Shown piece after piece: positions 48,807 to 56,064 of a DNA stretch of 64,000 nt. Position numbers and translations under genes: made by a program. The notes beneath the pieces are model-generated. The model was not told the origin of the DNA and searched no databases. It saw only the letters and a list, made by a program, of their open reading frames with translations. Numbering within the stretch: position 1 is the stretch's first letter; the number at the start of each line of letters is the position of its first letter. The stretch comes from Clostridiales bacterium (GTDB taxonomy: Bacteria > Bacillota > Clostridia > Saccharofermentanales > Saccharofermentanaceae): NCBI GenBank assembly GCA_017940895.1, contig JAGAXM010000027.1:1-64000 (forward strand), in the 5' to 3' direction.

Positions 48807-50018
48807 ATGAAGAATAAAGAATACAACGTAATCAGAGTTCTGATATTGACACTTGTATTGCTGATCGCTGTGACGGCAGCTTACTTTCTTTATGTCGGCA
48901 AAAGCTCCCAGAAGGTAAGAGTATTCGAATCCGGTTCCGATGAAGTCGTATTGACCGTATCTAACCCCGAAGGAAAGATATGGGAGGATATCTACAGATA
49001 TCCGGGACTTCCGTGCGGAGCCGAGTATTCTTTTGTAGTAACAAATTACGATAAGAGGAAGCTTACCGACTGGTCGGTATGTATCGAGTTCGATGCTCCG
49101 TTGGATATAGATTCTTCATGGAACGGTGAATATTCCGTAGACGGCAACTGCCTGTACTTTACTCCGGATCAGGAGATGAGTCTTGTTAAGGTCGATGACG
49201 AGAGTTATTTCGGTGCGGTAATCTATTCGAGATATCTTCTTAACGTGACGGGATACCGTATCGAGGGCAAGATGCCGCTCGACCCGAAGACGATGCCGCT
49301 CACTTATGTTATCTTCGCGCTGTATCTTATCTGGTTCATCTATCTCGGAGCGCACATACTGTCGCACAATAAGATTGAGAAGATCCAGAAGCAAAGAGAT
49401 CACGATATCGAGATCCTGAACCAGTCCATAAGGACGTTTACATACTTCATCGACGCCAAGGACAGATATACGCGTAACCACTCGGTTCGTGTAGCTATCT
49501 ATGCCAAGGAGATCGGAAGAAGGATCGGTCTCCAGGAAGAGGATCTTCAGAATCTGTACTACGGTACGCTGCTTCATGATGTAGGCAAGATCGGTATCCC
49601 CGATGAGATCTTACGTAATGAAGGACGTCTTAGTGATGCGGAGTATGAGATCATCAAGACTCATCCCATGAAGGGCGTAGAGATGCTTAAGCACTTTACG
49701 GCTATCCCCGATATCTCGGACTGTGCGCATTATCATCATGAGAGATATGACGGCAAGGGTTATCCCGAGGGCATCAAGGGAGAGCAGATCCCGCTGTTCG
49801 CACGTATCGCGACGGTAGCGGATGCTTTCGACGTTATGTCGCTCGATCGAATGTATCAGAAGGCTATGGGCTATGAAGATATAATCGCGGAGTTTAAGAA
49901 GAACTCAGGAACACAGTTCGACCCGAAGCTTGTTCCCGTTATCATCGAGATGATGAATGACGGTTTTGCCGATAAGGTACGTGCGGAATACGGTCCCGGC
50001 GTTACTGATAAGATCTGA
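48807..50018 (+). CDS. HD-GYP protein with CBM2-like extracellular domain
   Basis: Predicted c-di-GMP phosphodiesterase. A membrane helix (about 8-28) is followed by a domain of about 110 residues with the spaced Trp/Asn pattern of family 2 carbohydrate-binding modules (FVVTNYDKRKLTDWSVCIEF, SSWNGEYSVDGN, and an FGAVIYS block), then a second helix (about 165-185), a coiled-coil linker and an HD-GYP domain with intact HD (His257-Asp258) and GYP (318-320). No strong ribosome site is seen. It lies right after ilvD and converges with the next gene two bases away. Carbohydrate sensing is inference. Confidence 0.8.
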   Translation: MKNKEYNVIRVLILTLVLLIAVTAAYFLYVGKSSQKVRVFESGSDEVVLTVSNPEGKIWEDIYRYPGLPCGAEYSFVVTNYDKRKLTDWSVCIEFDAPLDIDSSWNGEYSVDGNCLYFTPDQEMSLVKVDDESYFGAVIYSRYLLNVTGYRIEGKMPLDPKTMPLTYVIFALYLIWFIYLGAHILSHNKIEKIQKQRDHDIEILNQSIRTFTYFIDAKDRYTRNHSVRVAIYAKEIGRRIGLQEEDLQNLYYGTLLHDVGKIGIPDEILRNEGRLSDAEYEIIKTHPMKGVEMLKHFTAIPDISDCAHYHHERYDGKGYPEGIKGEQIPLFARIATVADAFDVMSLDRMYQKAMGYEDIIAEFKKNSGTQFDPKLVPVIIEMMNDGFADKVRAEYGPGVTDKI

Positions 50019-50020
50019 TA

Positions 50021-51229
50021 TCACAAGAGGTAATCTACAATATCCGGCAGGTAGCTTGAAGCGAACTGACCCATCTGGATCACGATAAAGCACCAGAACA
50101 AAGGAGAGCTTAATGAGTTCCCGATGATCTTTCCCAAGGAAGGTTCATCGGGACTTTTATACGGCTTGAATCTCTTACGGAAGACGATAAGAAGAATGAA
50201 TCCCGTTACTGCGATCATACCGAGCAGAAGCATCCAGAAAGTCAATGTCAGGAACAGAAGCTGAATGTCGTACGGCATTTCGGTCAGATTATCGGCATCG
50301 TCGATATAGGGCAGAAGCTTGATATAAAGTGTCGTGGTAACGACCGATGTCGTAAGGTTGACCGTCATGTGCATGAGAATCGTGTAGATCACGCGGCCGG
50401 TCCTTATGAAGACGAAGGCGAAAAGCATGCCAACAAAACTTGCGAAAAAGAACTGCTGGAAATTACCGTGGAACAGACCGAACATGAATCCCGACAGGAG
50501 TATGCTGAAGGTCTCGCCGTATCTTATCGTGCGGCTTACAAGAAGCTTTCTGAATATAAGCTCTTCGAATACGGGAGCGAGTACGCCTACTACGATCACG
50601 CGGTCAATAAAAGAAGAGTTCTGCATGATCTCGGCGATGTGGTTGATCTGATCTGACGAGTCTGCGCTCTTGAAAGGCTCTGTAAGGAGCATCTCGATAG
50701 GAAGTCCTATAATGACGCCCGCAAGACACAGACCCGCTGTTACCGCAAGACAGAGAATAAAGAACGAAAAGCCCATCCTTCTTTTCTCGATCTTCATCAC
50801 GGGAACTTTACGCAGTGTCAGCAGAAGGAACGGGAAGCCCGTAAGGTAGATCGTTACTACTGTGACAAGGAAAGAAGCGCGCGCAGGATCGTTCTCGGCG
50901 AAGTTTTCAAAGTCAGGGATAAAGGCGTAAAGCAGTACCTCGAAGATGATCGGAAGTACCGCAAGGATAACGACAAAGCCCGTGTATCTGCAGTTTAGGG
51001 CTTCGACACGCTCGGTCATCGGATCGTATATGCGGTTAACACGTGCCGTAACAAGTGCGAGGACTATAACAAGTATTGATAATACCAATGCCGTTAAGGC
51101 GCTTATTCTTAACAGCGTAATATCCATGTCGATACTCATGCCGACGATAAAAAATACATATAGTACGGAAAACAGCACAGTCGCTGCAAGTGTAGCCCAC
51201 GGCAACACCTTATTCTTCTTATAATCCAT
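50021..51229 (-). CDS. CPBP-family intramembrane metalloprotease
   Basis: Multi-pass membrane protease of the CPBP/Abi type (402 residues, about eleven helices). The family motifs are EELIFRKLL and FGLFHGNFQQFFFASFVG, plus FVFIRTGRVIYTILMHMTVN. Its stop ends two bases from the HD-GYP stop with no terminator between. GGAGGGATAGAGG lies just before the ATG. Targets unknown; some relatives protect against bacteriocins or mature peptides. Confidence 0.9.
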   Translation of the reverse strand: MDYKKNKVLPWATLAATVLFSVLYVFFIVGMSIDMDITLLRISALTALVLSILVIVLALVTARVNRIYDPMTERVEALNCRYTGFVVILAVLPIIFEVLLYAFIPDFENFAENDPARASFLVTVVTIYLTGFPFLLLTLRKVPVMKIEKRRMGFSFFILCLAVTAGLCLAGVIIGLPIEMLLTEPFKSADSSDQINHIAEIMQNSSFIDRVIVVGVLAPVFEELIFRKLLVSRTIRYGETFSILLSGFMFGLFHGNFQQFFFASFVGMLFAFVFIRTGRVIYTILMHMTVNLTTSVVTTTLYIKLLPYIDDADNLTEMPYDIQLLFLTLTFWMLLLGMIAVTGFILLIVFRKRFKPYKSPDEPSLGKIIGNSLSSPLFWCFIVIQMGQFASSYLPDIVDYLL

Positions 51230-51248
51230 CCTCTATCCCTCCGGATTA

Positions 51249-51276
51249 TTGACATACGTAAGTAAAATGCCATACT
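51249..51276 (+). promoter_or_regulatory. Promoter of yunG
   Basis: TTGACA at 51249-51254, 16 bases, CATACT at 51271-51276. The ATG at 51287 then lies about where transcription would begin, and no ribosome site is present. Confidence 0.5.
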
Positions 51277-51286
51277 TATTATACTT

Positions 51287-51760
51287 ATGGCGGATATAAC
51301 TGAAAAGAGAATTTATAACTTCTACGGATGGCAGGATGCGGATGTGTATCCCTGCGATCCCGCATATAAAAACGCGGGTACACCCCGTGATCTTTATGAT
51401 CTTCTTGACGGTATCTGGTGCAGGAAGACCTGCGCCCCGAGAATGCAGGATGAGTGGAGCGAAGACAACAAGACGCTCGGGCAGTGCTCGATAACGGCTT
51501 TCCTCGTGCAGGATATCTACGGGGGCAAGGTGTACGGCATATTAAGACCCGGCGGGAACTACCACTGTTATAACGATGTTGACGGTCATGTATTCGATCT
51601 GACCTCTGAGCAGTTCGGGGAAGAGGCGGCGCTCCTTGTCTATGAAGGCAACCCCGAGCAGTTGCGCGAGGTGCATTTCGCGAAGGAAGAGAAAAAACTT
51701 CGTTATGAGTATTTAAGAGCGCAGGTGCGAGAAGCACTTCACATAAAGGAGGAGACATAA
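51287..51760 (+). CDS. yunG: YunG-family protein
   Basis: Conserved hypothetical of 157 residues. The YunG core is seen as LGQCSITAFLVQDIYGGKV and YHCYNDVDGHVFDLTSEQF. The conserved Cys and His suggest an enzyme fold but no reaction is known. Start has no Shine-Dalgarno sequence, see the promoter entry. The stop overlaps the DUF815 gene (TAATG), so they are coupled. Confidence 0.8.
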   Translation: MADITEKRIYNFYGWQDADVYPCDPAYKNAGTPRDLYDLLDGIWCRKTCAPRMQDEWSEDNKTLGQCSITAFLVQDIYGGKVYGILRPGGNYHCYNDVDGHVFDLTSEQFGEEAALLVYEGNPEQLREVHFAKEEKKLRYEYLRAQVREALHIKEET

Positions 51761-52956
51761 TGTCGGACGTATTAAGAGAGATATGTTCTCTGGCGATGTT
51801 CCGTAACGTAAGGGAGAAGGAACCCTTAAGAAGCCTTTGCGATTTCCTCCTTAAGATGGGTCCCGGGTTCTCGATGGAAGAGATGATCGACAGCTACGGT
51901 CATTTCGTATCCGTGCTGTATGAGATGAGAGCCGATGCGGATCTGTCCGCTGCCATCTGGGATACTCTGTCGGAGGATATGAACCCGTACCTTCGCCACA
52001 GGATAGATTCCATAATACGTCCCGATGAGGCGCCGAAGGCAAGTTCTCTTATGAGACTTACGGCAGAGCGGGAGCTCGATCTTCTTACGAGGATCGGAGG
52101 ATATACTTCGTTCGACTTCAAGGACGCGATGGTCTATGACGGATATCTTCCTGATTTCAGAACATCGAATATTGACTTTAAGAAACGATACATGACAATG
52201 ATGGATCAGATCGAGTCGAAGGGATACGGCATCTATGCGAAGTATCACTTCTTCCGTATCAAGGAAGGAAAGCTTGTTCCTGTCACGTCTCCCGATCCGA
52301 TCAGCGTAGATGATCTGTTCTGCTATGAGAAGCAGCGCGGACGCGTCATCGAGAATACAAGAAAGTTCTCGGAAGGAAAGCCTTTCGAGGATGTGCTCCT
52401 GTACGGCGATGCGGGTACGGGCAAGTCATCTACGGTCAAGTCGGCAGCGCGAATGTTTATTGATTCCGGCGTGCGCCTTGTTGAAGTTCCGAAGACTGAG
52501 CTTCACGGCTTGTCAGAGATAATCGAGATGCTGATGCAGATACCTTTAAAGTTCATCATTTTCATCGATGATGTTTCTTTCGACGCGGATGACGACAGGA
52601 TAGGTACGCTTAAGTCCGTGATCGAGGGTGCGGCTTCGGGTGCGCGTAAGAACATCGCGATCTATGCGACGAGCAACAGGCGTCACATGATCAAGGAGAC
52701 TTTCTCCGCGCGTGAGAATGAGATACATACATCTGATACGATCGCAGAGCAGATGAGCCTGTCCGAGAGATTCGGTATCAGGATCCTGTTCGATAAGCCT
52801 AACAAGGATACGTACCTTGAGATCGTGAAGGGCCTTATGAGACTTCGCGGAGTTACAATGGATGAGGATAAGCTGTCTGTCGCTGCGGAGCAGTTCGCGA
52901 TAAGAGGCGGCGGCAGGTCTGCGAGGATGGCCAGACAGTTCGTTGATTCTTTGTAA
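51760..52956 (+). CDS. DUF815-family AAA ATPase
   Basis: ATPase of unknown role, 398 residues. An N-terminal helical part of about 190 residues precedes a AAA module with Walker A GDAGTGKSSTV, Walker B KFIIFIDDVSF and a sensor-like ATSNRRHM block. The family is widespread in Clostridia and Proteobacteria without a defined substrate. Coupled to yunG. Downstream is the gene-poor region. Confidence 0.88.
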   Translation: MSDVLREICSLAMFRNVREKEPLRSLCDFLLKMGPGFSMEEMIDSYGHFVSVLYEMRADADLSAAIWDTLSEDMNPYLRHRIDSIIRPDEAPKASSLMRLTAERELDLLTRIGGYTSFDFKDAMVYDGYLPDFRTSNIDFKKRYMTMMDQIESKGYGIYAKYHFFRIKEGKLVPVTSPDPISVDDLFCYEKQRGRVIENTRKFSEGKPFEDVLLYGDAGTGKSSTVKSAARMFIDSGVRLVEVPKTELHGLSEIIEMLMQIPLKFIIFIDDVSFDADDDRIGTLKSVIEGAASGARKNIAIYATSNRRHMIKETFSARENEIHTSDTIAEQMSLSERFGIRILFDKPNKDTYLEIVKGLMRLRGVTMDEDKLSVAAEQFAIRGGGRSARMARQFVDSL

Positions 52957-52984
52957 GAATCCTTTGCCACAGTTTTAACTAACT

Positions 52985-53150
52985 TTATTAAATCTTAGGT
53001 AACACATGCCCCCGTGTGCGGGTGGTAAGATAAAACCATCAAACAAACAAGTCACGAGAAAGGGGTGAGACCGATGTACGAAGAGCAAGATGTGACGGGA
53101 CTTAGGTCTCGCACAATGATTACCTCCTAAAGGATTTGGTTTTATTTCTT
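52985..53150 (+). ncRNA. Candidate structured RNA in the gene-poor stretch
   Basis: The 270 bases between 52957 and 53229 have no gene longer than 20 codons. Inside are stems ATCTTA/TAAGAT (52992-52997 with 53026-53031) around a hairpin CCCG-TGTG-CGGG (53011-53022), a long-range stem ATAAAACCA/TGGTTTTAT (53030-53038 with 53137-53145), and GAGACC/GGTCTC (53067-53072 with 53105-53110). Near the 3' side TTACCTCCTAA (53120-53130) resembles the 16S anti-Shine-Dalgarno sequence. A strong terminator follows at 53176. Alternative pairings exist, strand is inferred, and no known RNA family was matched. Confidence 0.4.
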
Positions 53151-53175
53151 TAACATATAGGCATTCTACATAAGA

Positions 53176-53205
53176 AAAAGGGAACTTCGATCGAAGTTCC
53201 CTTTT
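53176..53205. terminator. Perfect 30-base palindromic terminator
   Basis: Fifteen base pairs without mismatch, flanked by T-rich sequence on both strands (TTTTCTC on +, TTTTTCTTAT on -). It can end the DUF4190 gene on the - strand and any + transcript from the left. Confidence 0.85.
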
Positions 53206-53229
53206 CTCATTTGTTGTTGTGACTTTCTA

Positions 53230-53544
53230 TCAGCCGAGGAACTGAGAGTAGTCGATAGGGTTGATGGCATTGTAGATGATACCGATAACCCAGATGATGC
53301 ATCCGATGATACCGAGGATCAAACCTGCTGTAGCCTTACCGGACTGATTGCCCTTGTTCTTTGCTGTGATAGCAAGGATGATAGCTGCAACAGCGCAAGG
53401 TCCGCAGCAGACAACGCCGAGGATACCTGTAACCAAAGCTGCAGTAGCCTGACCGTTACCTGCATCAGAAGAGGGAGCGTCGTTGTTCCATGTAGGCTCC
53501 GGCTGCTGATAGTACTGGGGTGCTTCGTTATTATTGTTATCCAT
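53230..53544 (-). CDS. DUF4190 small membrane protein
   Basis: Protein of 104 residues with a hydrophilic N-terminus (Asn/Gln/Pro-rich, about 35 residues) and two hydrophobic helices. The block ALVTGILGVVCCGPCAV and AGLILGIIGCIIW are typical of DUF4190/TM2-like proteins. The ATG at 53544 is preferred because AAGGAGA lies nine bases before it. Ends in the palindromic terminator. Pairs with the DUF2752 gene upstream. Confidence 0.8.
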   Translation of the reverse strand: MDNNNNEAPQYYQQPEPTWNNDAPSSDAGNGQATAALVTGILGVVCCGPCAVAAIILAITAKNKGNQSGKATAGLILGIIGCIIWVIGIIYNAINPIDYSQFLG

Positions 53545-53599
53545 GCACAATAATCTCCTTCCATGAAATTATTTGTAATATATCATAAATAAATGATGT

Positions 53600-53971
53600 T
53601 TACCATGAAAACAGGATACGTAAAACGCCGAATGTGCAAAGAAGAACTGCGAAGATACTGATCAATATGACATTTCCGCGCGGGATATCCTTGCCGGATT
53701 CGTGTCTGTAAAGCATGTAAATGATCTCGCATACGACCAGCGGCCACGTGAAAAACAGGAACTGGTTCTCCTTGTAAGCCCCCGCGAAATCAAGATGAAG
53801 AAGGTCGATGATCATGTGTGATATACCGCATGAAGGACAGCGAAGACCGGTTATCTCACGGAAGGCACAGGGAATCCCCCAACCGGTGAACCTGTAGATC
53901 AGATAATATACAAAGCCTATAAGAAGGATAATGATCACATCGCGGATCGTTTTTTTCCATGCGTCAGTCAT
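53600..53971 (-). CDS. DUF2752 small membrane protein
   Basis: Protein of 123 residues with about three helices and the motif LRCPSCGISHMIIDLL that defines DUF2752. The Cys pair suggests metal or redox binding, but nothing is known. Its ATG has no ribosome site; TATAAT on the - strand (53978-53983) places the expected transcript start at the A of the ATG. DUF4190 and DUF2752 genes often sit together. A + strand -10 TATAAT at 53985-53990 for the next gene lies beside it. Confidence 0.8.
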   Translation of the reverse strand: MTDAWKKTIRDVIIILLIGFVYYLIYRFTGWGIPCAFREITGLRCPSCGISHMIIDLLHLDFAGAYKENQFLFFTWPLVVCEIIYMLYRHESGKDIPRGNVILISIFAVLLCTFGVLRILFSW

Positions 53972-53984
53972 AGAACGATTATAG

Positions 53985-53990
53985 TATAAT
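53985..53990 (+). promoter_or_regulatory. -10 box of the yfcE-like gene
   Basis: TATAAT 30 bases before the ATG at 54020, back to back with the - strand -10 at 53978-53983. No clear -35 on either strand. Confidence 0.4.
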
Positions 53991-54019
53991 CAATGGATAA
54001 AAGCATTGGAGTTTGTTTT

Positions 54020-54538
54020 ATGAGGTTTTTGGTCGTTTCCGACATTCACGGCGACAGTTACTGGGCGCAGCGCGCAGTAGAGGTCTATGAGCAGGAGGGC
54101 GCGGACAGGCTGGTGCTTCTGGGCGACATACTGTACCACGGTCCCCGTAATGATCTTCCGGCGCATTACGGGCCCAAGAAGGTGATAGAGATCCTTAATC
54201 CGCTTGCAGGTAAGATCCTTGCCGTAAGAGGCAACTGCGAGGCGGAGGTCGACCAGATGGTCTTAAAGTTCCCGTGCATGGCTGACTACATCTACCTTGT
54301 AAGCGGAGACGTTACTTTTTTCTTTACACACGGGCACACATATAACAGTGAGAACCTGCCGGCGCTCATAAGCGAGGGTACGGTCTTCATCTCGGGACAT
54401 ACGCATGTCACGAAGGACTGCAAGATAAACGGCATAAGATTCATGAACCCCGGTTCGCCTTCGATACCTAAGGAGGGAAGCAAGCCCTCTTACATCGTGA
54501 TCGAAGACGGCACTGCCGAGTTAAAGGAGTTTACATAA
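54020..54538 (+). CDS. YfcE-family metallophosphoesterase
   Basis: Calcineurin-like phosphodiesterase (172 residues). Metal-site blocks are VSDIHGD, LLGDILYHG, GNCEAE and SGHTHVT. ATG 54020 is preferred to 53993 because TTGGAG lies eight bases before it and 53993 would precede the transcript start. The substrate is unknown in this family. Three bases separate it from the hydrogenase gene. Confidence 0.88.
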   Translation: MRFLVVSDIHGDSYWAQRAVEVYEQEGADRLVLLGDILYHGPRNDLPAHYGPKKVIEILNPLAGKILAVRGNCEAEVDQMVLKFPCMADYIYLVSGDVTFFFTHGHTYNSENLPALISEGTVFISGHTHVTKDCKINGIRFMNPGSPSIPKEGSKPSYIVIEDGTAELKEFT

Positions 54539-54541
54539 GTT

Positions 54542-56017
54542 ATGGTTAAGAACGACGAAGGCATAGTAAAGCTTAAGCACCATATCATCGAGGAGGTATG
54601 CCGACTCGCGTGGAAGAATGAGCTTACACCCGAGAACGAAGAGAAGCTCGTATATAAGATAAGTCCCGGACCCAAGCCCGAGTACCGCTGCTGTGTCTAC
54701 AAGGAGCGTGAGATCAACCGTCAGAGGATCCGTCTTGCCAAGGGTCTGTGTCCTACGGCCGAGCCCGATAAGCAGCACCACAATGTAGTGCAGGTAATTA
54801 ACCCTGCGTGCGACTCGTGCCCTCTGCAGTCTTTCGTTGTTACCGACAACTGCAGATTCTGCCTGGGAAAAGCGTGCCTTAATTCATGTAAGTTCGATGC
54901 GATCTCCAAGGGCGAGCTTCGCATGCATATCGATCCGCATAAGTGTAAGGAGTGCGGCAAGTGTGCGAATGCCTGCCCTTATGAAGCGATCATCCACCAG
55001 ATCCGTCCCTGTAAGAGAGTGTGCCCGGTAGGCGCCATCACTTACGATGAGTTCGGTCTGTGCCAGATAGACGAGACCAAGTGCATTCACTGCGGTCACT
55101 GCATCCACAGCTGTCCGTTCGGTGCCATCGGTTCCAAGACATATCTTGTAAACATCATTCAGGACATCCTCGCGGGCAAGGAAGTCATCGCCATGGCGGC
55201 TCCCGCGACAGAGGGGCAGTTCGGTCCCGACATCACTATGGCATCGATCCGCAAGACTCTGATGGATATGGGCTTCGCGGATATGGTCGAGGTCGGTCTC
55301 GGCGGAGATATGACAGCGGCTTACGAAGCTCTTGAATGGGCGGAGGCATTGAAGGAAGGACGCAAGATGACGACGTCATGCTGCCCTGCGTTCAAGTACA
55401 TGCTCAAGAAGCACTTCCCCGATCAGTATAAGGAGAATATGTCACAGACGGTATCGCCTATGGTCGCCATCAGCCGTTACCTGAAGCTTATGCATCCCGG
55501 CTGCGTGACGGTCTTCATAGGACCGTGCATCGCGAAGAAGTCAGAGGCAAATGACAAGACTATTCCGGGTACTGCTGACTACGCCGTTACTTACGGTGAG
55601 CTTCGCGCCCTGATCCGCTCTCGTGACATGGAGATACAGCCTGTCGGCGACGAGTATCAGGAGGCTTCCGTATGGGGCAAGAGGTTTGCCACGAGCGGCG
55701 GTGTTGCCAATGCAGTTATGGAGGTAATGCGCGAGCGAGGCATCGATACGGATTCGATTACACTCGAGCGCTGCGCTGGCGGCGACGAATGCCGTAAGGC
55801 TCTGCTCCTTCTTAAGGCGGGCAGGATACAGGCTGACTTCATCGAGGGCATGATCTGTCCCGGCGGATGCGTCGGAGGTCCGTCCAAGCACAAGACGGAA
55901 GCCGAGATCACGAAGGCAAGAGAATCACTGCTCGAGAAGGCTGACGGCAGAGGTGTTCTTGATAATCTGAAGAACTATCCTATGGATAAATTCTCGATGC
56001 ACAGGGACGGACATTAG
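54542..56017 (+). CDS. Monomeric [FeFe]-hydrogenase, group B-like
   Basis: Predicted iron-only hydrogenase making or using H2. The N-terminal part has several Cys clusters for 4Fe-4S centres (CKECGKCANACP, CIHCGHCIHSCPFG). The H-cluster motifs are the variants TSCCPAF (Cys280), GPCIAKKSE (Cys329) and GMICPGGCVGGP (Cys439 and Cys443), like group B enzymes rather than the standard TSCCPxW, MPCxxK and MACPGGC set. Length 491. AAAGGAG precedes the ATG. The HydEFG maturation genes are not in the window. Confidence 0.85.
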   Translation: MVKNDEGIVKLKHHIIEEVCRLAWKNELTPENEEKLVYKISPGPKPEYRCCVYKEREINRQRIRLAKGLCPTAEPDKQHHNVVQVINPACDSCPLQSFVVTDNCRFCLGKACLNSCKFDAISKGELRMHIDPHKCKECGKCANACPYEAIIHQIRPCKRVCPVGAITYDEFGLCQIDETKCIHCGHCIHSCPFGAIGSKTYLVNIIQDILAGKEVIAMAAPATEGQFGPDITMASIRKTLMDMGFADMVEVGLGGDMTAAYEALEWAEALKEGRKMTTSCCPAFKYMLKKHFPDQYKENMSQTVSPMVAISRYLKLMHPGCVTVFIGPCIAKKSEANDKTIPGTADYAVTYGELRALIRSRDMEIQPVGDEYQEASVWGKRFATSGGVANAVMEVMRERGIDTDSITLERCAGGDECRKALLLLKAGRIQADFIEGMICPGGCVGGPSKHKTEAEITKARESLLEKADGRGVLDNLKNYPMDKFSMHRDGH

Positions 56018-56064
56018 TGTAAAATGGGTGTCGGCTATTTTTTAAATAAGGGAATACTTCTTTA

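Noticed and set aside
51285-51758. - strand frame of nearly the same extent as yunG
   Set aside because: The + frame matches the YunG family and is coupled to the next gene; the - frame is Arg/Ser/Pro-rich.
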